This document shows positions 1 through 6,882 of a DNA stretch of 20,739 nucleotides, piece after piece. A model generated the notes under the pieces. The model was not told the origin of the DNA and made no database searches. It was given only the letters and a program-made list of their open reading frames with translations. A program made the translations under genes and the position numbers. The DNA comes from an uncultured Oscillospiraceae bacterium (GTDB taxonomy: Bacteria > Bacillota > Clostridia > Oscillospirales > Acutalibacteraceae). The stretch spans positions 1 through 20,739 of the forward strand of contig CABSLJ010000017.1 in the NCBI GenBank assembly GCA_902478455.1. The letters run 5' to 3'. The first letter of the stretch is position 1. Each line of letters starts with the position of its first letter.

Positions 1-1
1 G

Positions 2-955
2 CAAAAGACAAAGGAGCAAGCAGACCTACCCCAGTCTCCGCTGTATAAGCGGCGCTCTCTTGGGACAATTTTACGAAAATACTGGTTTATCTATCTTTTG
101 GTGCTTCCGGGTTTTATTTGCGTGGCGGTATTCAGCTACGGACCCATGTACGGCATACTGCTTGCCTTTAAGGACTACAACTACGGCAAGGGCATTCTGG
201 GAAGCGATTGGGCCGGCTTCCGGTATTTTCAGCAGATGTTCAGCGATTCCTATTTCTGGAAGGTCGTCTGGAATACCGTGGTGATCAACCTCTACAATAT
301 TGCAGTCGGCTTTACCTTTACCATCTTCTTTGCGCTGATGCTGAATGAAATGAAGCTGCGCCGCACCAAAAAAATTGCTCAGACGGCCGTCTATCTTCCT
401 TACTTCCTTTCGTGGGTTGTTTTTGCCGGATTGATCCGCGCCTTCCTGGATCCGCAGACCGGTCTGATTAATACCATGATCACCAGTATGGGCGGCCAGG
501 AGGTCATGTTTCTCACGGACAACCGGTATTTCCAGACGGTCTTGGTGATTACGAATACCATTAAGGAAGCGGGATATGATTCCATTCTTTATTTGGCAGC
601 GATTGCCGGAGTGAATCCGGAATTGTATGAAAGCGCCATGCTGGACGGAGCCAACCGCTACCACATGATCCGCCACATTACCCTGCCGCGTATTTACCCG
701 ACCATAGCGGTGCTCCTGCTGCTGCGCGTTTCCAAGCTGTTCGCCTCCAACTTTGAACAGGTGTTCAATCTGTACAGCCCAATGGTCTACGACACCGGAG
801 ACGTTATTTCCACATACATTTACCGAATTGGTATGGAAAGTTCACAGTACAGCATGTCAACCGCGGTCAATCTGTTTGCCAGCGTACTGGGACTGATTAT
901 TCTGCTGGCGTGCAACAAGGCCATTTCCAAAATGGATGTCATGGGCATCTTTTAA
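2..955 (+). CDS. Sugar ABC transporter permease, LplB-like (5' end cut off by window edge)
   Basis: This is one of two membrane subunits of a carbohydrate ABC importer of the LplB/YtcP class. The frame is open from base 2, so the true start is upstream; the in-frame TTG at 98 lies inside the first membrane segment and is not a credible start. The visible 317 residues begin with a basic cytosolic stretch (YKRRS, then RKYW), then a hydrophobic helix and the family-typical GPMYGILLAFKDYNY loop. The EAA-type coupling loop is YESAMLDGANRYH followed by ITLP, from about visible residue 210, and would contact the ATPase. A second permease starts 27 bases after the stop, and a binding protein follows, so this is the usual permease-permease-SBP operon. 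No ATPase gene is seen; such systems commonly share one encoded elsewhere. The substrate cannot be read from the sequence. Confidence 0.93.
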   Translation, partial: QKTKEQADLPQSPLYKRRSLGTILRKYWFIYLLVLPGFICVAVFSYGPMYGILLAFKDYNYGKGILGSDWAGFRYFQQMFSDSYFWKVVWNTVVINLYNIAVGFTFTIFFALMLNEMKLRRTKKIAQTAVYLPYFLSWVVFAGLIRAFLDPQTGLINTMITSMGGQEVMFLTDNRYFQTVLVITNTIKEAGYDSILYLAAIAGVNPELYESAMLDGANRYHMIRHITLPRIYPTIAVLLLLRVSKLFASNFEQVFNLYSPMVYDTGDVISTYIYRIGMESSQYSMSTAVNLFASVLGLIILLACNKAISKMDVMGIF

Positions 956-981
956 ATCGTGCGGAAAGGAGTGAGAGTCGA

Positions 982-1917
982 ATGAATTCAGTTGTAAAAG
1001 AGCAAGTAAGAGTAACTCCTCCCGCCCCCAAACGCAGAAAAAAGAAGGTTACCCTTTTTGATGTGTTTGTTACCGTTTTCTGCCTGCTCTTTGCCGTGAT
1101 TTGCTTTTTCCCCATTTGGTACGTTATTGTGGTATCGCTTACCCCTTATAAGGATTTTGTAAGCAACCCGGTTGCGATTTTACCCCCGTGGCCTCTGGAC
1201 TTTTCTTACTACCAGGCCATTTTTTCCACCACCGTGTTCCGTACCTCCATGCTGCTTTCCGTCTTCAAGACCATTGGCGGCACGCTCCTTTCGCTGATGG
1301 TCACCGCCATGATGGCTTATGGCGTTTCCAAGGAACAGGCGCCGGGTATGAAGGTGGTAAATCTGCTGGTCATTATCACCATGTATTTTGGCGGCGGCCT
1401 GATTCCGACCTACCTGCTTTATCGCGACATCGGAATTCTGAAAACGATCTGGCCCATGGTTTTACCCATGGCCATGAATGTAGGCTACTTTGTCATCATG
1501 AGAAACTATTTCATGTATTCGGTGCCGAAGGGGCTGGAAGAGGCTGCAATGCTAGACGGTGCCAACCAAATCCAGATTTTCTTCCGGATTGTGCTGCCCA
1601 CCTCCTCCGCGATGATTGCGGCTGTGGCTCTGTTCATCGCAGTTTACCATTGGAACGATTGGTACAACTTTATGATGTATGTAAACGTCAATAAGTTACA
1701 GCCTTATTCCTGGATGCTGCGCCGCGTACTGGTGGATCCCAGCTTCGTAAACAACATGGCTTCTGACGCGCAGAATGCGCTGGGCGGAGCGAAGCCCCCT
1801 CCAATGCAGCTGCGCATGAGCACAATTGTGGTGGCCACGCTGCCCATCATGTGCGTGTATCCTTTCCTGCAAAAGTATTTTGCGCAGGGAATGATGCTCG
1901 GAGCGGTCAAGGAGTAA
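982..1917 (+). CDS. Sugar ABC transporter permease, YtcP/LplC-like
   Basis: Second membrane subunit of the importer, 311 residues, of the MalG-like class usually paired with LplB. I chose the ATG at 982 because AAAGGAGTGAG at 965-975 sits just upstream; a longer in-frame reading from 910 would overlap the preceding gene and lacks a ribosome site. The protein starts with a basic cytosolic tail (PKRRKKK), then a membrane helix around FCLLFAVICFFPIWYVIVVS. The EAA loop is EEAAMLDGANQIQIFFRIVLP, beginning at residue 186. The end, GMMLGAVKE, is the typical C-terminus of this family. The 27-base gap to the preceding stop suggests cotranscription. Family assignment is secure; the substrate is unknown. 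Confidence 0.94.
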   Translation: MNSVVKEQVRVTPPAPKRRKKKVTLFDVFVTVFCLLFAVICFFPIWYVIVVSLTPYKDFVSNPVAILPPWPLDFSYYQAIFSTTVFRTSMLLSVFKTIGGTLLSLMVTAMMAYGVSKEQAPGMKVVNLLVIITMYFGGGLIPTYLLYRDIGILKTIWPMVLPMAMNVGYFVIMRNYFMYSVPKGLEEAAMLDGANQIQIFFRIVLPTSSAMIAAVALFIAVYHWNDWYNFMMYVNVNKLQPYSWMLRRVLVDPSFVNNMASDAQNALGGAKPPPMQLRMSTIVVATLPIMCVYPFLQKYFAQGMMLGAVKE

Positions 1918-1943
1918 GCCTGCCCGGATCATGCTTGTTCTGT

Positions 1944-1964
1944 CATCGCCGGTATACGGTGATG
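1944..1964 (+). promoter_or_regulatory. Intergenic hairpin ahead of the binding-protein gene
   Basis: CATCGCC and GGTGATG pair (one G-U) around GGTATAC, whose outer G and C can also pair. There is no T-run, so it is not an intrinsic terminator. It lies between the second permease and the binding protein in a likely operon, where such structures often mark RNA processing or protect the downstream message. A TATAAT at 1976-1981 abuts the ribosome site and has no -35, so it is unlikely to be a promoter. Confidence 0.4.
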
Positions 1965-1999
1965 TGAATAATATTTATAATAGGAGGAACCCAAAGACT

Positions 2000-3763
2000 A
2001 TGAGAAAAAGTATCAAAAGAGCTCTCGGTCTGTTCATGGCGGCCATGCTGATTCCGGCTGCGTTTACCGGCTGCGGCGGCTCGGACAATGCAACCTCTGG
2101 CAGTTCGGAGAACGGAGGCAATTCCGCTGCTGCATCCCAGACTGGCAACGCTGCCAGGGAAAAGGTACATATTCTCTTTTCTCAGCCCAACACCGTTCTG
2201 GACAACACGGATAAGATGGCAAACGACCCCATCCGCAAGGCAATTGAAGAGGCCGTCAACATCGAATTGGAATACGACAGTGGTTTCGACGGCTACACCG
2301 ACCGTATTCAGACCGAACTCATCGCTCAGACCGGAGCCGACCTGTTCCCGAACTACGGGCAGCAGGAACTGACCACCAAGTGGATTAACGACGGTCTGGT
2401 CTGCAACATCGGCGAGATCATCAACGCCGATCCTGAACGCTACCCGATCCTTTACAAAATGATCAACTCTCCGGAATACCAGATGTACAATCAGATGTAT
2501 GCCGGCGATCCGGAAAAAACCTATGCGATCTATGCTTTAACCGCTGCAAAGACCTGGTCCGGTCCTTCTCTTTACAACACCTCTCTTCTCAAACAGGCCG
2601 GCTTTGAAGAACCCCCTGTGACTGTTGATGAATTTGTTGCATTCTGCAACACCCTGGGTCAGCAGGGGATCAGCGGCTGGTGGCCACGCAACGACACGCT
2701 GACCAATCTAGATGAAATCGACAAGACTCTCTTTGCTCCGAACGGCACCACCGTTATGGCGCCTACCGGAGATCCGTGGGTTGGCTTCCTTCCCGTGTAC
2801 GGCCCGGACGGCATCGACGGCGATTGGAAATTGATGACCACCTCCGACGAAACCAAGGAAGTTCTGAAAATTCTGGCCGATATGTACCAGAAGGGTGGCC
2901 TGGATAAGGGTATCGGCGTCAAGGACGACTGGGCCCAGGCTTACAACGAGTTTATTTCCGGCCAGATTGGCGCTTGTAACTACCGTTTCTCCACCTGGAC
3001 TGCCGTTAAGGACGTGATGAAAGACTGGCTCGACACCAATCCCGACAGCGACTTTGTTTCTGAGATCAGGCTCGGAAAGAACCTTGAGGGCAGCATCGGC
3101 ATGGGCGTTACCTATTCCGCCCCTTACTGGATGGGCTTCAATTGGTTTATTCCGGTTTCCTGCGCGCATCCTGACCGTGTGCTCGATTTTGTCGAGTTCC
3201 TCGCGAGCGATGCCGGTCAGGATTTGATCTTCAAGGGCATCAAGGGCCAGCATTATGACATCGACGCGGATGGCAACGTTGTTTACAACATTGACGCTTG
3301 GAAAGAAACCGGCGCAATTTACAACATTGAAGACGGCCGGACCAAGTATGTCATGATGGCTTACCTCTTTGCAGGCGGCCAGGAGCAGCTCGCTCTGGAG
3401 ACCAGCGACAACTGGTACGAAGCCTCTCTTAACCCCATTAAGGTGGATACCCATGACGATGACGGCGAAGCCAAAGACTATGTAAACAGCGTGATAGATT
3501 CCTATTCCGATGATGCTGCCGGCTTCCTGCCTCCTTACTTTACCATCATCCAGTATCCCGCGGAAATCGTCACCATTCGCACCAAGCTCAGCGAAATCAC
3601 GCTGCAGTATGTGCCTGCTTTCATTACCGGTCAAAAGAACATCGATGATGAATGGGATGATTATGTTGCCGCTTATGAGGCTGCCGGCTCCAAGGAGCTT
3701 GAAGCCGCTTTTAATGAAGCCAGGGTGGAGGCAAAGGATAACTTTGCCGCTTTGAACGGCTAA
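2000..3763 (+). CDS. Extracellular solute-binding lipoprotein of the LplBC-type importer
   Basis: This 587-residue lipoprotein would capture sugar outside the cell and deliver it to the two permeases encoded directly upstream. The ATG at 2000 follows AGGAGG at 1982-1987. The N-terminus is a type II signal: basic MRKSIKR, a hydrophobic core, then AFTGC with Cys25 as the lipidated residue, followed by a Gly/Ser/Asn-rich linker. The mature part has typical features of large LplA-like binding proteins: NIELEYDSGFDGYTDRIQTE, the SLYNTSLLKQAGFEEPPVT motif (a loop common in these proteins), and the late hinge region HPDRVLDFVEFLASDAG. The length, well above the roughly 400-450 residues of MalE-like proteins, matches the family that pairs with LplB/YtcP and is often controlled by YesMN systems. 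The ligand is unknown; a glycan oligosaccharide is likely from context. Confidence 0.92.
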   Translation: MRKSIKRALGLFMAAMLIPAAFTGCGGSDNATSGSSENGGNSAAASQTGNAAREKVHILFSQPNTVLDNTDKMANDPIRKAIEEAVNIELEYDSGFDGYTDRIQTELIAQTGADLFPNYGQQELTTKWINDGLVCNIGEIINADPERYPILYKMINSPEYQMYNQMYAGDPEKTYAIYALTAAKTWSGPSLYNTSLLKQAGFEEPPVTVDEFVAFCNTLGQQGISGWWPRNDTLTNLDEIDKTLFAPNGTTVMAPTGDPWVGFLPVYGPDGIDGDWKLMTTSDETKEVLKILADMYQKGGLDKGIGVKDDWAQAYNEFISGQIGACNYRFSTWTAVKDVMKDWLDTNPDSDFVSEIRLGKNLEGSIGMGVTYSAPYWMGFNWFIPVSCAHPDRVLDFVEFLASDAGQDLIFKGIKGQHYDIDADGNVVYNIDAWKETGAIYNIEDGRTKYVMMAYLFAGGQEQLALETSDNWYEASLNPIKVDTHDDDGEAKDYVNSVIDSYSDDAAGFLPPYFTIIQYPAEIVTIRTKLSEITLQYVPAFITGQKNIDDEWDDYVAAYEAAGSKELEAAFNEARVEAKDNFAALNG

Positions 3764-3790
3764 TCGACCTTCCGGAATCGTATCTCCATA

Positions 3791-3833
3791 AGCAAGTGCC
3801 GCCTGTGTGGTTAGCCGCGCAGCGGCATTTGCT
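3791..3833 (+). other. Imperfect hairpin just after the binding-protein gene
   Basis: AGCAAGTGCCGC (3791-3802) and GCGGCATTTGCT (3822-3833) form a 12-bp stem with one G-U pair and a 19-base loop. No T-run follows, so it may protect the 3' end of the transcript instead of terminating it. A stronger terminator lies 100 bases downstream. Confidence 0.35.
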
Positions 3834-3931
3834 CTGTCTGATCAAATTTCTGAAGATCAAGAGGAGTTGCCATGCAGGATCATTTGCCTGCCGTAAAACA
3901 GCGCGGCTATGTCTCTCTGGTTTGTAAAATG

Positions 3932-3967
3932 AACTCCCCTCTCTTTTGCAGAAAAGAGAGGGGAGTT
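3932..3967. terminator. Bidirectional intrinsic terminator between convergent operons
   Basis: A perfect 16-bp stem, AACTCCCCTCTCTTTT (3932-3947) against AAAAGAGAGGGGAGTT (3952-3967), closes on a GCAG tetraloop. Reading rightward the stem ends in AGTTTTA; reading leftward it ends in AGTTCATTTTAC, so both strands have some T-rich sequence. It lies 5 bases beyond the lacI-type stop and would serve both the importer operon and the regulator. Confidence 0.85.
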
Positions 3968-3972
3968 TTACA

Positions 3973-5034
3973 CTATATGGCCCGTGGTTTTCCGGTGGAC
4001 TGCCGTATCACCAACCGAGGCGTGTATTCAATTTTATTGACCGACGGCGTCGGGTCATAGCCCTTTTCATACCATTGAAGGAGCATATCGATTGCTGATT
4101 TACAGCGTTCCTTTAAATGATGGTCCACGGAAGTAAGAGTCGGTGTTGTGAGGAAAGAGGGAGCGATGTTGTCAAATCCGCACAGGGAGATGTCCTGAGG
4201 AATGCGCATGCCCTTCTCCTTGAGGGCGATCATCGCGCCGTAAGCCGTCATATCGTTTACACAGATGATGGCGGTAATGCCCCGGTCAAGCCCCTGATCC
4301 AAAGCATTGAGCAGCAGACGCCGCCCGACCTGGTATTCATAGGAATCAGCAGAGACCATGTTTTCCTTCTCTGAAGATGCATCAGGCGTCACGACGGTGA
4401 TTGCATTTTCCAGGCCGTATTGCTCAAAGGTGTTCTGCAGTCCCTGAAGACGTTGCTCACGTGAAAGAGAAAACTGGGCAAGAGGGGTGGACAGAAACAT
4501 AAATTTGCGGTGCCCAAGCTCATACAAGTGTTCGGCGATCAGCGCGGCGGAGATGTGATTGCTCAGCTCAATGGAGCAGATATTCAGATTTTTCTTTTTT
4601 TCTCCGATCATGATTACGGGGATTTTTTGAGCGATTTGTTCGAGTTCCTTGGGAAAATTGGGAATATACGTATAAATAATGCCGTCCATTTCCTGTGCCA
4701 GGTTGAGATACATGCGTTCGATTTCTTTGTTGCGAAAGGTATTGCAGATCATAACATTGTATCCCTGCGTGATGGCATAGCCTTGGACATACTGAACCAG
4801 TTCAATAAAATAATAGTTCGCTAACGTGGGTACAAATAGCAGCAACTTATGGTTGAAATTTTTTTTCGGGTCGTACGACGGCAGTTTATAGCCCAACTGC
4901 TTGGCTGCAGCCAGTACGCGTTCACGGGTCTCGTCGCTGAAGGTAACTTTTTGACTGTTATTCAGAATCAACGAGACAGTCGCCTGGGACACTTTGGCCA
5001 GTTCCGCCACTTGCTTAGAGGTTACTTTCTTCAT
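3973..5034 (-). CDS. LacI/GalR-family transcriptional regulator
   Basis: This 353-residue protein is a DNA-binding repressor of the LacI/GalR family. The start at 5034 is fixed by the AAGGAGC ribosome site (5041-5047) and by the conserved N-terminus. The helix-turn-helix and hinge helix occupy about residues 4-60 (TSKQVAELAKVSQATVSLIL, then RERVLAAAKQLGY). The remainder is a periplasmic-binding-protein-like effector domain, with DGIIYTYIPNFPKEL, the C-terminal CVNDMTAYGAMIALKE segment, and SLCGFDNIAPSFLTTPTLTSVDHH, where GFDN and a late TSVD are family hallmarks. It converges on the importer operon and is monocistronic with its own strong promoter. It probably senses a sugar or sugar phosphate; the regulon cannot be read here, though the neighbouring importer is the first candidate. 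Confidence 0.94.
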   Translation of the reverse strand: MKKVTSKQVAELAKVSQATVSLILNNSQKVTFSDETRERVLAAAKQLGYKLPSYDPKKNFNHKLLLFVPTLANYYFIELVQYVQGYAITQGYNVMICNTFRNKEIERMYLNLAQEMDGIIYTYIPNFPKELEQIAQKIPVIMIGEKKKNLNICSIELSNHISAALIAEHLYELGHRKFMFLSTPLAQFSLSREQRLQGLQNTFEQYGLENAITVVTPDASSEKENMVSADSYEYQVGRRLLLNALDQGLDRGITAIICVNDMTAYGAMIALKEKGMRIPQDISLCGFDNIAPSFLTTPTLTSVDHHLKERCKSAIDMLLQWYEKGYDPTPSVNKIEYTPRLVIRQSTGKPRAI

Positions 5035-5092
5035 GTTGAAGCTCCTTGTGATTCCGGGTTCCAGATTGGATTGAATTTTATTAGCTATTTTT

Positions 5093-5121
5093 ATTATATT
5101 ATTAGTTGGGCGCTCTGTCAA
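5093..5121 (-). promoter_or_regulatory. Consensus sigma-A promoter of the LacI-family gene
   Basis: On the minus strand, TTGACA (5121-5116) and TATAAT (5098-5093) are both perfect and are separated by exactly 17 bases. The expected start is near 5086, giving a leader of about 50 bases. The -35 lies inside an inverted repeat, as expected for a repressible promoter. Confidence 0.85.
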
Positions 5122-5140
5122 GGATGGAAGCCTTGACAGA
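5114..5140. repeat. Perfect inverted repeat over the -35 of the LacI-family promoter (candidate operator)
   Basis: TCTGTCAAGG (5114-5123) and CCTTGACAGA (5131-5140) are exact reverse complements around a 7-base spacer, ATGGAAG. The left arm contains the -35 hexamer of the lacI-type gene; the right arm contains a TTGACA facing the opposite way with no good -10 at the right distance. Its position fits autoregulation. The 7-base gap is unlike the compact CG-centred operators usual for LacI/GalR proteins, so another factor could be the ligand. Confidence 0.5.
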
Positions 5141-5220
5141 CAGGAGAAATCTATTGAGAAGGACATGGTTCTTATATGGATTCCAACACCTGTGAAAATA
5201 ACCCCGTGCTTGCTTCAAAA

Positions 5221-5255
5221 CAACAGCGGCAGGCGTTAAAATCTGTCCGCTGTTG
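5221..5255. repeat. Inverted repeat in the lacI-dinB spacer
   Basis: CAACAGCGG (5221-5229) and CCGCTGTTG (5247-5255) pair perfectly with a 17-base loop. An alternative pairing, AAATCT with AGATTT slightly downstream, overlaps it. It is upstream of both divergent promoters, so its role is unclear. Apart from the promoters and repeats listed, nothing else was seen in the 339-base spacer. Confidence 0.3.
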
Positions 5256-5308
5256 ACGTAAGATTTCCACTTCTGCAGTCTCAGGTATGCCGGCCCAGAT
5301 ATTACCGC

Positions 5309-5336
5309 TTGATTTCCCTTGCGGTGGGGATATAAT
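5309..5336 (+). promoter_or_regulatory. dinB promoter
   Basis: TTGATT (5309-5314) and TATAAT (5331-5336) are separated by 16 bases, giving an expected start near 5343, inside the LexA box. The -10 is perfect and is immediately followed by the operator, so bound LexA would block the polymerase. Confidence 0.8.
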
Positions 5337-5350
5337 AGAACATATGTTCT
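5337..5350. promoter_or_regulatory. LexA (DinR-type) SOS box
   Basis: AGAACATATGTTCT is a perfect 14-base palindrome containing GAAC-4N-GTTC, the core of the Gram-positive LexA/DinR box (best form CGAACATATGTTCG). It begins directly after the -10 of the dinB promoter and covers the expected transcription start, a classic repressor position. The downstream gene is an SOS polymerase, which supports the assignment. Confidence 0.9.
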
Positions 5351-5373
5351 GTTATTAAGGAGGCTGTACGGCC

Positions 5374-6615
5374 GTGGATCGGGCGATTTTGCATTGTGAC
5401 ATGAACAACTTTTATGCGAGTGTGGAAATGCTGCTTCATCCGGAACTGCGAGGGAAGGCGGTGGCGGTGGCGGGAGACCCGCAGGCGCGCCATGGTATTG
5501 TGCTTGCAAAGTCCTATGAGGCAAAACGTTGCGGCGTCAAAACAGGGAATCCGCTGTGGATGGCGCGGCGTCTTTGCCCGGATATTGTCTTTGTGCCGCC
5601 GCATTTCGAGGAATACCTGAAGTTTTCCAAATTGGCCCAGGAAATTTATCTGGACTATACCGATCAGGTGGAAAGTTTCGGACTGGATGAGTGCTGGCTG
5701 GATGTGACCGGGAGCGTCGGGCTGTTCGGAAACGGAAGGCGCATAGCGGACGCCGTTCGAGAGAGAATCAAAAGGGAGTTGGGCATCACGGCCTCAGTAG
5801 GAGTAAGCTACAATAAAATTTTTGCCAAGCTGGGGTCCGACCTGCATAAACCGGATGCCACCACCGTCATCACAAGGGAGGACTACAAGGAGCTTGTCTG
5901 GCCTCTTCCGGTGTCCGACTTGCTGTATGTAGGGCCTGCTGCCACAGCAAAGCTGGCACGCTATACAATCAAGACAATCGGCGATCTCGCCGCCGCCGAT
6001 GCAGGGCTGCTCCAATCGCTCTTCGGCAAAGTGGGAGCCATGCTGCAAGCGTTCGCCAACGGACATGACGCCTCTGCCGTAACCTCTTTTGATGCCCGAC
6101 CGATGATCAAATCCATCGGAAACAGCACAACAACGCCTAAGGACCTGAACAGCGATCAGGATATCAAAATAACGCTCTATGTGCTGTGCGAAAGTGTAGC
6201 GGAACGTCTGCGCGAACAGCATTTGGTTTGCTCCACCGTACAAGTGTGGATCCGATACGACGATCTGTGGTCATGCGAGCGGCAGGCGGGGCTGGGGACG
6301 CCCGTGTGCAACTCGGAAAGTATTTTCCGGCGCGCGTTTGAACTGGTGCGGCAAAACCGCAATCCGGCAAAGCCTCTGCGCAGTCTGGGTGTGCGGGCGT
6401 GCAATCTGTCGCCCGATTGTATTTTGCAGACCTCCTTTTTGCCGGAGATCAGGCGCGCGCAGCGCGGGGATGACCTGGAGAGGACGGTAGATGCGATCCG
6501 GCAGAGATTCGGACGCCGCAGCATCCAGCGCGGCATCGCGATGACCGACCGCACTCTCTCCTCCATTGACCCCAAGAGCGATCATGTGATCCATCCGGTG
6601 GGATTTCTGCGATAG
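5374..6615 (+). CDS. dinB: Y-family DNA polymerase IV, SOS-inducible
   Basis: This 413-residue protein is a translesion polymerase that copies damaged DNA at the cost of fidelity. The start is GTG at 5374, preceded by AAGGAGG (5357-5363). The palm begins HCDMNNFYASVE (D9 a metal ligand; Y14 at the steric-gate position), followed by the finger motif GIVLAKSYEAKRCGVKTG and the catalytic FGLDECWLDVT with D105 and E106. SVGVSYNKIFAKLGSDLHKP (about 141-160) is the next conserved block, then a helix-hairpin-helix (TAKLARYTIKTIGDLAAAD) and the little-finger domain. QTSFL at 352-356 is a degenerate candidate for the beta-clamp QxSLF motif, followed by the usual late IRQRFGRRSIQRG. It is controlled by the adjacent LexA box and is followed 12 bases later by a small gene. 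Confidence 0.95.
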   Translation: MDRAILHCDMNNFYASVEMLLHPELRGKAVAVAGDPQARHGIVLAKSYEAKRCGVKTGNPLWMARRLCPDIVFVPPHFEEYLKFSKLAQEIYLDYTDQVESFGLDECWLDVTGSVGLFGNGRRIADAVRERIKRELGITASVGVSYNKIFAKLGSDLHKPDATTVITREDYKELVWPLPVSDLLYVGPAATAKLARYTIKTIGDLAAADAGLLQSLFGKVGAMLQAFANGHDASAVTSFDARPMIKSIGNSTTTPKDLNSDQDIKITLYVLCESVAERLREQHLVCSTVQVWIRYDDLWSCERQAGLGTPVCNSESIFRRAFELVRQNRNPAKPLRSLGVRACNLSPDCILQTSFLPEIRRAQRGDDLERTVDAIRQRFGRRSIQRGIAMTDRTLSSIDPKSDHVIHPVGFLR

Positions 6616-6627
6616 AAGGTGATGAAA

Positions 6628-6867
6628 ATGAAGACGGAAAAAATATATGTCGCCATAGACGCACATTTCAATCCGGACGGAAAACTGATCCCCACGGCGA
6701 TTATTTGGACGGACGGGCGGCGTTATGCCGTAGACCGCGTACTGGATACACGCAGAGCGGCCAGCCTAAAGGCCGGCGGCGTGGGCGTACGATACACGGT
6801 CAGAATACAGGGGAAGGAACGGTTCCTTTGGTATGAGGGACCCAAGTGGTTCGTGGAAGGGCGATAA
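6628..6867 (+). CDS. Small conserved-looking protein coupled to dinB (79 residues)
   Basis: I chose the ATG at 6628 because AAGG at 6616-6619, overlapping the dinB stop region, is 8 bases upstream; an ATG at 6622 and a GTG at 6619 are too close to that site. The protein is soluble and looks beta-rich: KIYVAIDAHFNPDGKLIP, WTDGRRYAVDRVLDTRRAAS, a glycine-rich LKAGGVGVRYTVRI turn, and the ending FLWYEGPKWFVEGR. No catalytic motif is visible. It resembles, from memory, unnamed small proteins that clostridia encode beside Y-family polymerases, and its placement recalls YolD-like partners of UvrX in Bacillus, though I see no clear YolD signature. Being in the same SOS transcript, it may be an accessory factor of the polymerase. 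Its function is unknown. Confidence 0.8.
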   Translation: MKTEKIYVAIDAHFNPDGKLIPTAIIWTDGRRYAVDRVLDTRRAASLKAGGVGVRYTVRIQGKERFLWYEGPKWFVEGR

Positions 6868-6882
6868 TGCGCAGCGGGCGTT

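Noticed and set aside
1976..1981. TATAAT just upstream of the first binding-protein gene
   Set aside because: No -35 at the proper distance, and transcription would start inside the ribosome site.
2708..3634. 308-codon open frame on the minus strand inside the first binding protein
   Set aside because: Antisense shadow without a ribosome site or motifs; the plus strand encodes an unmistakable binding protein.
3872..4060. 62-codon plus-strand frame with a GAGGAG upstream
   Set aside because: It reads straight through the bidirectional terminator and into the antisense of the LacI-family gene; composition and context do not support a gene.
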